From Enterococcus hirae ATCC 9790 (lineage in GTDB: Bacteria; Bacillota; Bacilli; Lactobacillales; Enterococcaceae): DNA of 64,000 nucleotides. Under the pieces are notes generated by a model. The model saw only the letters and a list, made by a program, of their open reading frames with translations, made no database searches and was not told the origin of the DNA. Made by a program: the position numbers and the translations under genes. Below, one piece after another: positions 36,947 to 46,153 of this stretch. The stretch spans positions 2,289,678-2,353,677 of the forward strand of contig NC_018081.1 in NCBI RefSeq assembly GCF_000271405.2, given 5' to 3'. The stretch's first letter is position 1, and every line of letters begins with the position of its first letter.

Positions 36947-38659
36947 TTATCTAGACGTTCCCACAGGTCTGTCGGAAAGATTCGGAGCCATACGTGTCTT
37001 TTTTGGACTATTTTTAGTAAGGGATTGAGTTTGGTTTTGAACATTTTTTTCAGTTTTAGTGAAGTTTTGTGCGTGCATTGTTAAACCTTCTAAAGAGTTT
37101 CTTGTTTGAGCGATGTTCCTCGATTGGTTTATTTTTGCTATTTCAAAAATTTTAGAAGCTTTGTATGAAGATATTGGCCATTTCATATTTTCATTATGCG
37201 ATAAGTTGGATAAGAGTATTTTATTATCTGATTTGATCTTACCATCTTCAAAATTGACATTAGCGGCAACCTTCATAGCCACCTTTGATTTATGATCAAC
37301 TAAATACAAATTGGTATCTTTCAACAAAAGTGTATATACATCTTTGTTTCTATTTTTATGAGCAATCATTTTTTGGAATTCAATAAAATGAGCCACTTTC
37401 TTTTCTATTTCCCCTTTTTGTGTCCACTCCAATCCGGAAAACAACTTTGGTACAGGAAATAAATTCAATTTTATACTTTTATTGATATCGTTTAATGCAA
37501 GATCGCTTTTATGAAGTTGTTTATCAAGGTGTTTATTAGTAAGCAAATAAGCTTTTTGGACTTTCCCGCGATCGTTAATCTCTAACTTATAAAGAGCACT
37601 TTTGTCGTAATCGTAATAGATTGGGTCTTTATCGTTGTGAAGGTTTGGATCTTTTACTATTGTTAACTTCTTTAACGATGGTATGCTATCAACATCCACC
37701 TCAGGCCAAGGTTTACTTTCTATCTGATCCTTCTTTTCCATAATTTCAAAATATTGTAATCGCTGATTGATGTCCGCTAGGGTATCGGCTCTTACATACT
37801 TCGTTTGAGTTTTTTCTCTTTTTTCTTTACTAAAAAATGATCTTATCCAACCAATATTGTGAGACTTTTTAAGAGTATTAGGTCTGAATAGCACCATTCT
37901 TAGCCCTTGCTCATTTCTCTTATAGATTGTTCCATCTTGATATTTTACGTTATCTGCGAGTAGTTTTGACTGTTTATTTTGGCGGTCAATTTGATAGAGC
38001 TTATCTTCATGCAACATTAATTGAACTTTCATTTCCGGATCCCTAGTGCCATATTTAGGGATCCCTATCTTAAGACGCTCACCAATATATGTTGGGTCTG
38101 GTTGTGCTACTGTACGAGCTATCCTCTGAGTTTCTTTTGCATTTTCGAAAATTTCATTATTCTTGATAATATTGTACACTAAACTTGGACTAGCAAGTAA
38201 CGTGCGAGTACCATTTTTCTTATTTTTTGTCGTCTCAGCAAAACTAATTAAGGTTTGGTTGATGTTATGCTGAATGCTCGCTTGGAACAATCGCTTATTT
38301 CCATACCATACTTCCTCAGCAATTACATAAGCTTTTTTTTCTCCTTTTTGTGGGTCCAAATTTTCAATATAATAGAGTTTGCCTTGGTGTAAGCATAGTA
38401 GTTTATTCATTGGATTATCATCATGAATATTACGTATTTTTTCGCTTGGTATTTTTATATCATCGGGCAATTTAGAGAACTCATTTTGATGGTTTGAAAT
38501 CATACCATCCAACAATATATGATCATTCACATCAATACGTTCACCTATTTTTTGTTGTTGATCTGTTTCGATTTCTTCTTCAGAAAAATTCAGATGTTTA
38601 TACAGCTCCTGATCATTCGTTAACGTTGAACCCTCGATTTGATTATTTGTTTCCGGCAT
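36947..38659 (-). CDS. LYxI(D/E)-module protein, larger paralogue, Arg-terminated
   Basis: 570 residues, intact. N-terminal domain (residues 15-75) close to that of the 35.6-kb paralogue. Four modules around LCLHQGKLYYIEN (~90), LMLHEDKLYQIDRQNKQ (~215), DYDKSALYKLEIND (~351) and LLLKDTNLYLVDHKSK (~445), each followed by a charged strand and A-(x)-V (AYVIAEEV, LLADNV, AYLLTNKHL, KVAANV). A Ser/Thr/Gln-rich tail ends SDRPVGTSR. Looks like a beta-rich repeat fold. ATG after AATAGGAAGGTGCAATCATT, a leader also seen at the sibling gene. No signal sequence. Function unknown. Confidence 0.6.
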   Translation of the reverse strand: MPETNNQIEGSTLTNDQELYKHLNFSEEEIETDQQQKIGERIDVNDHILLDGMISNHQNEFSKLPDDIKIPSEKIRNIHDDNPMNKLLCLHQGKLYYIENLDPQKGEKKAYVIAEEVWYGNKRLFQASIQHNINQTLISFAETTKNKKNGTRTLLASPSLVYNIIKNNEIFENAKETQRIARTVAQPDPTYIGERLKIGIPKYGTRDPEMKVQLMLHEDKLYQIDRQNKQSKLLADNVKYQDGTIYKRNEQGLRMVLFRPNTLKKSHNIGWIRSFFSKEKREKTQTKYVRADTLADINQRLQYFEIMEKKDQIESKPWPEVDVDSIPSLKKLTIVKDPNLHNDKDPIYYDYDKSALYKLEINDRGKVQKAYLLTNKHLDKQLHKSDLALNDINKSIKLNLFPVPKLFSGLEWTQKGEIEKKVAHFIEFQKMIAHKNRNKDVYTLLLKDTNLYLVDHKSKVAMKVAANVNFEDGKIKSDNKILLSNLSHNENMKWPISSYKASKIFEIAKINQSRNIAQTRNSLEGLTMHAQNFTKTEKNVQNQTQSLTKNSPKKTRMAPNLSDRPVGTSR

Positions 38660-39214
38660 AATGATTGCACCTTCCTATTTATGTTATTTTTTGCATAAAA
38701 AATAATCATTTGTTTAGTTCTTAACCTTATTAAATATCTGGCATATAAGATTTTGTCGAAACAAAAGATTTTTTAATGCGCTTTTATTTTATAATTATTA
38801 TTAGTGAGAAATAATCCATTAATTTCCATAAATAGAAATAAAAAGCACCACAAGAAATAACTTGTTATTCTCTAATTTTTTATGAATTGTCGTACCCACT
38901 TCTGCGAGCTTTAGCTGTTAACTTGTCTAAAACGACAATTTTCATTCTTAAACATCTAATGTTCAAATCTTATAATCACTAACAAATCAATAACCGACAT
39001 ATTCATTGATGTTATAAGTAAGTGAGCTTAATTCCTTGATAATAAACGGACTTAACCTAGCATTTCCAATAGAAAAAGATCTTAAAACACAAATGTGTTC
39101 TAAGATCTTTAGTTATATATTTTACTAATTTATCATGATACTTTTATGATAAAGAAATTTCAAAGTGAATCATTATGCTCTATTATAACTGCGAATGTGG
39201 TTTATTTCCGGTAA
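38660..39214. other. Intergenic region, no gene seen
   Basis: About 555 bp, AT-rich, with a terminator at 39075-39110. The right side should contain the leader of the leftward genes; nothing else recognised on either strand. Confidence 0.5.
39075..39112. terminator. Bidirectional terminator
   Basis: AAAGATCTTAaAACACA and TGTGTTcTAAGATCTTT with a 2-base loop; T and A tails both present. Confidence 0.8.
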
Positions 39215-39532
39215 TCAACCAAAATACTGATGCCATAATTGTGTCAATACGGGTAGAAAGTAAATGATTACTAGTGCTGCGATGACCATCAGTAATTGCT
39301 TACGTTGTTTCTTTCGTTTCAACAGACTACTTGTTTTGTGTAAAAAGTATGTGGCACTTTTCGCTCCAGCTGTTAGTGTTGATAGTAGCAGTGTAGGTGA
39401 GTAAGCCGTAGGATCTTTCGTGATAGACAATAATTTCGTACCATATTCTGGATATTTTAATAATGCTTGATAAACAGCAACAATCGTGATCGTTCCCATC
39501 AAATAATTTAACAATGAATGAACTTTTTTCAA
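39215..39532 (-). CDS. Small membrane protein downstream of topB
   Basis: 105 residues from TTG 39532, which has AAGGAGTTTAAGCG before it; an upstream GTG at 39589 lacks a ribosome site. Two hydrophobic segments (YLMGTITIVAVYQALL and LLMVIAALVIIYFLPVL) flank a loop with a KRKKQRK patch. Conserved neighbour of topB is plausible, but no function is known. Follows topB by about 70 bp, likely the same transcript. Confidence 0.6.
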   Translation of the reverse strand: MKKVHSLLNYLMGTITIVAVYQALLKYPEYGTKLLSITKDPTAYSPTLLLSTLTAGAKSATYFLHKTSSLLKRKKQRKQLLMVIAALVIIYFLPVLTQLWHQYFG

Positions 39533-39601
39533 ACGCTTAAACTCCTTATTTATAAATCGTATGTTATTTTTGGATAAATAAACCAACACTTTTCGGAATA
39601 A

Positions 39602-41791
39602 TTATTTTTCTTCTTTATTTTTTTCTCCTGATTTTTCCATCCACGGAAAAGAAAAACCGATCGAATAATCTGCTTTTAGTTCTAGTACCGCATCAAACTT
39701 CCCTTTTTTGCCAGTCAACCCTTTAACTACTTTACTAGTCTTACCTTTAGACAATAATTCCCGCATCATCGTTTTCGTCAGCTTCTTCTTTGCAATCGTT
39801 GGCCAAAGTTTAAAATCACAGGAAGCATTGGTACAAGTTGCTACTTTTGGATACAACATGACGATCCCTTGTTTACACTTTGGACATCTGCCTAGTTGAT
39901 CATTTTTCTTCTCCAGCGCTTTGATTTGGCGCGTTCCAGTGATTTCTTCAGATAAATCGACTGAAGTCAGTTGTTTTGGCACGGATTCGAGTAAATGAAG
40001 GATGAATTTTTTGATATTTGCTAAAAAGACTTCGGGTGTGCCCTCATTGTTACCGATCTTTTTGAGGTATCCTTCCCACTGAGCAGTCATTTCCGCACTA
40101 GTCAACAAAGGTTCTTGAGCGACCGCTTTACAAAGAGTGATTCCTTTAGCCGTAACAGTGATTTCATTTTTAGTGACCTCGATATAGTAACGTTGCTTTA
40201 GATTTTCAATAATATTGGCTCGAGTCGCTTCTGTTCCGATTCCCTCAACTTCTTTTAAGATTTCCTGTGCTTCTTCATCATCCAATGTTTTCCCTGCCGT
40301 TTTCATCGCAGTGATTAGTGTTCCCTCGTTGTATGGTTTTGGTGGTTGGGTTTCTTTTTGAATACTTTTCAGATCAACGCCGACCACCTGACCTTTTACC
40401 ACATCTGGTAATACTTGGACTTCTTTCTGCTTGCTTTTGGTTGCTAAGATCATTTGCCACCCTTTTTTGATTGGAATTTTCCCTGTACTTTTTAAGCGAA
40501 GTTCTTGGACACCAGTATAAATCGTTGTTTCTTCATATACATAATTTTCGGCAAACATTGCCATAGTCGTTTTCGCTACTTGTAAATAGATGGCTTGTTG
40601 CAGACGTGATAATTGCGCAAAACGTTCCTTGGAAGGAATCGTTTTTGTTGGAATAATTGCATGGTGTTCTTGGACTTTTGTCGCATCAACATATCTTTTT
40701 TTTGACCATGTTTCAGGAGTCTCTACGCTGCTGATCCCTAAAAAATCTTTATAACGTACTAAGTTTTTCACCAAGTAGTGATGTTCATTTTCAGTAATGT
40801 AAGTAGAATCTGTCCGAGGATAGCTTAAAAATTTCTTTTCGTAGAGCCCTTGGGCAGCATCTAATGTCGCTTTGGCACTCACCTTCATCAATTGGTTCAT
40901 TTTTGTCTGGAGACTAGATAAAGAAAATAAACGTGGACTACTTAGTTGTTTTTCTTTTTTAATGACCGATAAGATCTGTCCTGATTGCTTCCCTAAATGC
41001 GCGCCTGATTTTTCAATTACTTGATGTAGCGCTTCGAGGGTTTTAAAATTCTGCTTGGGATCGATTTTCCCTGTAAACCGTCCATCATCACAACTGATCG
41101 TCGCTTCTACTTCATAGTATGGTTCTTTTTTGAAGTTTTTAATCGTTTCTTGTAACTGATAGATCATATATAGGGTTGGCGTTTGGACACGTCCTAAAGA
41201 AAAGCTGCCATCGATCCCTTTTTGTTGCAGTAAGAGACTATATAATGGACTCCCGTTCATCCCGATCAACCAATCCGCATTCTGTCTAGCTTTCGCTTCT
41301 TTATATTTAGGAAAATAGCTCTCGCCTGGACGAAGGTTTTTAAAGCCTTCATAAATCGCCTCTTTTTCCAGCGAATTGATCCACAAACGTTGATACTTTT
41401 TGCTTTTGGTGAAGGCTTGTGCTTGAATGATAATCGACCAAGCAATGGCTTCTCCTTCACGGTCTCCATCTGTCGCAATAATGATCGTATCCGCTGATTG
41501 TAATTCCTTTTTGACGATTGAAAATTGTGCTTGTTTTTCTTTCGGCACTTCATAGCGGAAGGTTTCTGGGAAAATTGGTAAGTTAGCTAAGGACCATTTA
41601 CTCCAACGTTCTTCATATGCACCAGGAGGGACCATGTCCACTAAGTGACCGAATCCATAAGTAATCGTTACTTCCCCACTAAACAACGGGTCAACGATCT
41701 CATAATACCCTTCGTGACGTATTCGTTTCTTAAATGTTTCAGCATAAGCTTTTGCTTGGGAAGGTTTTTCAGCCAGTATAACAGTTTTCAT
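39602..41791 (-). CDS. topB: DNA topoisomerase III
   Basis: 729 residues from ATG 41791 (GGAGGGGATAAA before it; the upstream in-frame extension lacks a ribosome site). Type IA enzyme that passes single strands during replication and recombination. TOPRIM domain: TVILAEKPSQAKAYAE and IIATDGDREGEAIAWSI with the DxDxE acids; active-site Tyr in KKFLSYPRTDSTYITENEHHYL; GRVQTPTLYMIY; C-terminal zinc-finger-like C-x2-C...C-x4-C (GRCPKCKQGIV...CTNASCDF). Full length. Chromosomal rather than conjugative context. Confidence 0.95.
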   Translation of the reverse strand: MKTVILAEKPSQAKAYAETFKKRIRHEGYYEIVDPLFSGEVTITYGFGHLVDMVPPGAYEERWSKWSLANLPIFPETFRYEVPKEKQAQFSIVKKELQSADTIIIATDGDREGEAIAWSIIIQAQAFTKSKKYQRLWINSLEKEAIYEGFKNLRPGESYFPKYKEAKARQNADWLIGMNGSPLYSLLLQQKGIDGSFSLGRVQTPTLYMIYQLQETIKNFKKEPYYEVEATISCDDGRFTGKIDPKQNFKTLEALHQVIEKSGAHLGKQSGQILSVIKKEKQLSSPRLFSLSSLQTKMNQLMKVSAKATLDAAQGLYEKKFLSYPRTDSTYITENEHHYLVKNLVRYKDFLGISSVETPETWSKKRYVDATKVQEHHAIIPTKTIPSKERFAQLSRLQQAIYLQVAKTTMAMFAENYVYEETTIYTGVQELRLKSTGKIPIKKGWQMILATKSKQKEVQVLPDVVKGQVVGVDLKSIQKETQPPKPYNEGTLITAMKTAGKTLDDEEAQEILKEVEGIGTEATRANIIENLKQRYYIEVTKNEITVTAKGITLCKAVAQEPLLTSAEMTAQWEGYLKKIGNNEGTPEVFLANIKKFILHLLESVPKQLTSVDLSEEITGTRQIKALEKKNDQLGRCPKCKQGIVMLYPKVATCTNASCDFKLWPTIAKKKLTKTMMRELLSKGKTSKVVKGLTGKKGKFDAVLELKADYSIGFSFPWMEKSGEKNKEEK

Positions 41792-41888
41792 TTTATCCCC
41801 TCCATGATTCTCAGTCTTAGAACAGACTTCTTTATTATGGAACAAACATTCGCATATGACAACCCAAAAACTATTTTTTCAAAAGAAA

Positions 41889-41926
41889 AAAACGACTGAA
41901 GACCCTTGTCTAACAGTCGTTTTATG
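41889..41926. terminator. Terminator after LCP gene
   Basis: AAAACGACTG (41889-41898) and CAGTCGTTTT (41914-41923). Confidence 0.85.
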
Positions 41927-42055
41927 AACTTAGCTTTTACAATTGGTGAAAATCCAAAGTGTTGAATCGTCCACCTATTAAAAATGGAGGACTTTTACCT
42001 AAACGAAGTGAAATAGATGATTACAGAGAGTAACTTCCTATTTCTTTTCTTCCAT

Positions 42056-43241
42056 TTATTTACTTAAAAAATCACTGATTGCTGCACGATTGGCGTCATT
42101 GTCGATCACCAAAATACTTCCGGCATAACTACTGTTTCCGAAGTTCCATGAACCTTCAACAGGCACACTTAAGCGATCCACACCACCGACACCTCGAGCA
42201 ATCGACAAGAGATTTTTGATAATAAAGAATGATGAAACATCCGTTGAGGTATAACCAATGGCTTTTCCGGCAGCGTAAGGGGCACGAATCAAGTTTAGGG
42301 GATTTTTTAGCTGACTAAAAATCGTATTCATGACTTGTTGTTGCCGTCTTACTCGACCAAAATCGCCTTCTTCGTCTTTTCTAAAACGTGCATACTGTAA
42401 AAGTGTATGACCATCCATTTTTTGGACACCTTTTTTGATATCGACACCATCCAGATTCAAATCTTTCTCTGCATCGATCTTGATACCATTCATAAACAAT
42501 GCATCGACCACTTTTTCAAACGATTTAAAATCGACTTTTGCGTAATACTGGCAATCAAGTCCAAAATTTTCTTTGATGGTTTGACGGACCAGATCAGCAC
42601 CGCCATATGCATAAGCTGCATTGATCTTGTTTTGACCAACTCCTGGAATTGCTACAAAACTATCACGCATGAATGAGATCAATTTTGGTTTATGAGCAGG
42701 TCCATCTAACTGTAACACCATGATCGTATCTGCACGACCAGCATCCTCACCTCTAGTGTCACTACCTAATATCAAAATATTATGTGCGCCACTCGAAGAC
42801 TGTACACCATCAAATGATTCCGTTGTAACACTCGGCAAACTGGTATCATGCTCTGCCATGGATTTCCCGACAAAAAAGGAAATGACTGAAAATAAGAATA
42901 AAAATAGAATAATGCCTAAAATGATTTTCCCCCACGAACGTTTCTTTTTTGGACGAACTTCTTTTGGCTCTTTCTTCCTCTTAAAAAAATTTTTCTTCGT
43001 TTGATTAAATCCTTTTTGTTTCCTGCTTTTGCATAGGAATAAGGGGTTTGATAGTCATTAGCTTGTCCTTCTCTGGAAGAATAAGAAGAATCCTGATCAG
43101 GTTGATAGATCCGAGTAGCTTCATCTCTTGGATCATTCAACGCTTTGTCCTTTTGACGTTCACGTCTAAAAAAACCGGTTGATTCTTTTTTAATGGTTTT
43201 GCTTTTTTATGGATGTTCTTATAACGATCCATCCGACTCAT
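42056..43241 (-). pseudogene. LytR-CpsA-Psr (LCP) family cell-wall ligase, frameshifted
   Basis: LCP enzymes attach teichoic acid or capsule polymers from lipid carriers to peptidoglycan. Full-length protein (395 residues) needs two bases, one in the A/T runs at 43168-43191 and one near 43013-43017. Then the N-terminus is cytoplasmic and basic (MSRMDRYKNIHKK...), followed by a membrane helix KIILGIILFLFLFSVISFFVG, then the LCP domain: NILILGSDTRGEDAGRADTIMVLQLD, FMRDSFVAIPG and RFRKDEEGDFGRVRRQQ, with the conserved Arg/Asp residues for the pyrophosphate. Start ATG 43241 follows GGGAGGAAACAAA. Likely intact in vivo. Confidence 0.8.
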
Positions 43242-43368
43242 TTTGTTTCCTCCCTGCTATCTGTACAAGTAAATAAAGGATACGCTATCTTCTTGATAAA
43301 AACAGCTATTTGAACCACAATTTAATAAAAAATAACGAAATGAAACAAGCCATTACACGTAAAGCTCA

Positions 43369-44232
43369 TCACACTTCTTGTTCTAATTGTTCTCGTATGT
43401 TCTGGACTGGCATTTCTCGATGTGTCCACAGTTCAAAAGCAATTGCTCCTTGATGAATCAACATACCTAAACCATTATAGGCTTTGATTCCCATTTTTTT
43501 GGCTTCTTGGATTAATCGTGTCTCACTAGGGGAGTAGATCAAGTCAAAGACGGCTAATTGCGAATGCAACAACTTTACATCAGCAATCGGTAATTGGTCT
43601 TTCTTGCTTCCCATTCCGATATCAGTTGCGTTGATCAATAGATTCGCCTGACTCAAATCTAATGCCAGTTGACTTTCGTCCGCATAATCATGTAATCGGA
43701 TGGGACAACCTGTTTTCTCAGAGACTTTCACAAAATACTCTTTTAGTGGTAAAAAAGTGGCATTCAAACGTTTGTAAATCGTGATTTCTTGTGCGCCTTC
43801 TAGTGCCATTTGGACGACAATTGCTTTTGCTGCACCACCTGCTCCCAGAACAACGATTTTTTGATTTTTGATTGGATGCCCCGTTTCGTTGACGGAACGT
43901 ACAAATCCCATACCATCTGTATTGTAACCAATCAAACGTTGCTCCTGGTGAACGATCGTGTTGACCGCTCCGATCAATTCCGCTTCAGGGCTTAACTGAT
44001 CAAGGTATGCTAAGACAGCCGTTTTATTCGGCATTGAAACATTCACGCCCAACATATCTAATGTGCGGATACTCTCAACGGCTTGTCTTAGGTTCGTTTG
44101 ATCTACCTCAAAAGCCAGATAAACGGCATCAATACCCCAATGTGAAAATGCCAGATTGTGCATCAACGGTGAAAGACTATGAGAAGCAGGCTTTGCAAAA
44201 AAGCCTGTGAGTTTTGTTTTACCAGAGATCAT
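43369..44232 (-). CDS. aroE: Shikimate dehydrogenase
   Basis: 287 residues from ATG 44232 (AGGAGGAAAAAG before it). Reduces 3-dehydroshikimate to shikimate with NADPH in aromatic amino-acid synthesis. PASHSLSPLMHN is the substrate-binding start, NVSMPNKTAVLAYLD contains the catalytic Lys (usually NVTxPxK; here Ser replaces Thr), NTDGMGF, and VVLGAGGAAKAI the cofactor loop. Full length. An in-frame extension upstream to 44292 lacks a ribosome site. Stands alone here; the other aro genes are not adjacent. Confidence 0.95.
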   Translation of the reverse strand: MISGKTKLTGFFAKPASHSLSPLMHNLAFSHWGIDAVYLAFEVDQTNLRQAVESIRTLDMLGVNVSMPNKTAVLAYLDQLSPEAELIGAVNTIVHQEQRLIGYNTDGMGFVRSVNETGHPIKNQKIVVLGAGGAAKAIVVQMALEGAQEITIYKRLNATFLPLKEYFVKVSEKTGCPIRLHDYADESQLALDLSQANLLINATDIGMGSKKDQLPIADVKLLHSQLAVFDLIYSPSETRLIQEAKKMGIKAYNGLGMLIHQGAIAFELWTHREMPVQNIREQLEQEV

Positions 44233-44498
44233 CTTTTTCCTCCTTATAAAATAAAACAACCATCCAATCCTCGTAAACATGACACGAGACATCAGATGGT
44301 CGATTGTTTAGTTCTGTTTCTTGTGCTTTTTCTTATGTCTATGATTGACGAGTCTTTCTAAGTTTAAAGGAGGTATGAGAAACTTGTCAACATGATTGTC
44401 AAACAAGCATGGCCTCTTTCTCATTCATTTAAAACAAATCAATGTACTATAGGCATACTAGGCACAAAGTAGAAGGAAAAGCAGTCAGTAATCAAAAA

Positions 44499-45269
44499 CT
44501 AATCTAACACTTCTTCAAAAAATTGTAATAGATCCGCTAGTGACAATTGCTCTTTTTCTTCTTTAGACAAATCTTTCACGATCCGTCCTTTTTGTAAAAC
44601 GATCAGACGATTCCCATAATTCAAGGCATCTTCCATCCGGTGGGTGATCATCAAGCACGTCAAGTGTTGTTCAGTAATCCTGCGATTGGTTAATTGCATC
44701 AATGATTTGGCAGTTTTAGGATCGAGCGCTGCTGTATGTTCATCTAATAGCAGCAACTCAGGCGCTTCAATGGTCGCCATCAACAAACTCAATGCTTGGC
44801 GTTGCCCTCCTGATAATTCCCCAGCTGGCGTATCTAGATGCTGCTCCAACCCATTTCCAACTTCTTGACACAATTGATAAAATTTTTCTCTTTGATTCTT
44901 TAGGTTACGGAGACGAAGGGGTCTTTTCTTTCCTCTTTTTTGAGCCAAAAGCAAGTTCTCTGCTACTGTCATCCTTGGAGCTGTGCCCATCTTAGGATCT
45001 TGGAACACCCGAGAAAGAAAAGAAGCCCGTTTTTCTTCTGTTTCTTTCGTGATATTCCGCTCTTTAAAAGCGATCGACCCTTGACTTAATTGTAATGTTC
45101 CTGCGATCGTGTTGAACAGCGTACTTTTTCCCGCACCATTTCCACCAAGGACCGTAATAAAATCGCCTTTATTGATTGTCAAATCAATTCCATCTAATAA
45201 TACTTTTTCTTCATTCATGCCATTGCTAACGACTTTTTTTCCATTTTTAATTGTGATGATCGCTGTCAT
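44499..45269 (-). CDS. TrpZ-type ABC importer ATP-binding protein
   Basis: 256 residues. Walker A VLGGNGAGKSTLFNT, signature LSGGQRQALSLLMAT, Walker B LLLLDEHTAALDP and switch His ITHRMEDAL. ATG 45269 follows AGGAGGTTTGACC; the upstream TTG 45275 overlaps the permease stop. Third gene of a binding protein-permease-ATPase operon (trpXYZ type). The leader peptide upstream points to tryptophan as cargo. Confidence 0.85.
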   Translation of the reverse strand: MTAIITIKNGKKVVSNGMNEEKVLLDGIDLTINKGDFITVLGGNGAGKSTLFNTIAGTLQLSQGSIAFKERNITKETEEKRASFLSRVFQDPKMGTAPRMTVAENLLLAQKRGKKRPLRLRNLKNQREKFYQLCQEVGNGLEQHLDTPAGELSGGQRQALSLLMATIEAPELLLLDEHTAALDPKTAKSLMQLTNRRITEQHLTCLMITHRMEDALNYGNRLIVLQKGRIVKDLSKEEKEQLSLADLLQFFEEVLD

Positions 45270-45271
45270 GG

Positions 45272-46153
45272 TCAAACCTCCTTTTCAAAACCGGTTTTAA
45301 GTTTCAATGCTTGTTTTAACTGAGGAATCATCAAACAAATGGCTAAAATAATAGCGGAGAAGAGTTTGAGATATGTTGTGTCAAACCCAAGTTTAATGAC
45401 GATCAGGATCAATAATTGATAGATGATGCTTCCCACGACAATGGCAATCAAGCGTTCTGCTAACGTTAATTCGTGGAAAATCACTTCTCCAATAATGATA
45501 GAAGCTAGCCCGATCACGATGACACCAATTCCTTTATTGACATCGGCATACCCATCATTTTGTGCAATCAATGCACCTGATAAAGCAATAACACCATTTG
45601 AAAGAGTCAATCCTAAGATTTTCATTCGATCTGTTTTGATCCCTAAGGAACGAGCCATCGTTTCGTTGTCTCCTGTCGCGATATACCCTTGACCTAAATC
45701 GGTATTGAAAAAGAACAGTAAGACACCAATCAAGAGACTTAATGCAAGCAAGCCAAGTAACACGGTATCAAAATAGTCAGGTAAATGAAGACCATTGAAC
45801 GTATCTTGTAAAATCGAATGGTTCAATAAAGAAAGATTTGGTGTGCGCATCACGAATAAAATCACCGAGTTTAATCCAGACATGACTAAGATTCCGGCAA
45901 GGATCACTGGGATCTTTCCTTTGGTATACAACAGCCCCGTAACTAGTCCGGCAAGCATGCCTGCACCAACGCCAAGCAGTGTTGCTAAAACTGGGGAGAT
46001 CCCATGAGTGATAGCTGTCACACAAACTGCTCCACCTAATGGAAATGATCCTTCAGTCGTCATATCAGGAAAATCCAAAATCCGATAAGTCATAAAGATT
46101 CCTAATCCTAAGATTGCCCATAACATCCCTTGTGAAATTGCTGATACGATCAT
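45272..46153 (-). CDS. TrpY-type ABC importer permease
   Basis: 293 residues, about 9 hydrophobic helices (LWAILGLGIFMTYRIL, ISPVLATLLGVGAGMLAGLVTGLLY, etc.). GDNETMARSLGIKTDRMKILGLTLSNGVIALSGALIAQNDGYADVNKGIG is typical of the BPD_transp_2-type permease partnered with DUF534-like binding proteins. ATG 46153 overlaps the preceding gene's stop. Confidence 0.85.
   Translation of the reverse strand: MIVSAISQGMLWAILGLGIFMTYRILDFPDMTTEGSFPLGGAVCVTAITHGISPVLATLLGVGAGMLAGLVTGLLYTKGKIPVILAGILVMSGLNSVILFVMRTPNLSLLNHSILQDTFNGLHLPDYFDTVLLGLLALSLLIGVLLFFFNTDLGQGYIATGDNETMARSLGIKTDRMKILGLTLSNGVIALSGALIAQNDGYADVNKGIGVIVIGLASIIIGEVIFHELTLAERLIAIVVGSIIYQLLILIVIKLGFDTTYLKLFSAIILAICLMIPQLKQALKLKTGFEKEV

Noticed and set aside
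39602..41791. topB as marker of an integrated conjugative plasmid
   Set aside because: No relaxase, type IV secretion or plasmid replication genes nearby; chromosomal TopB is normal in enterococci.
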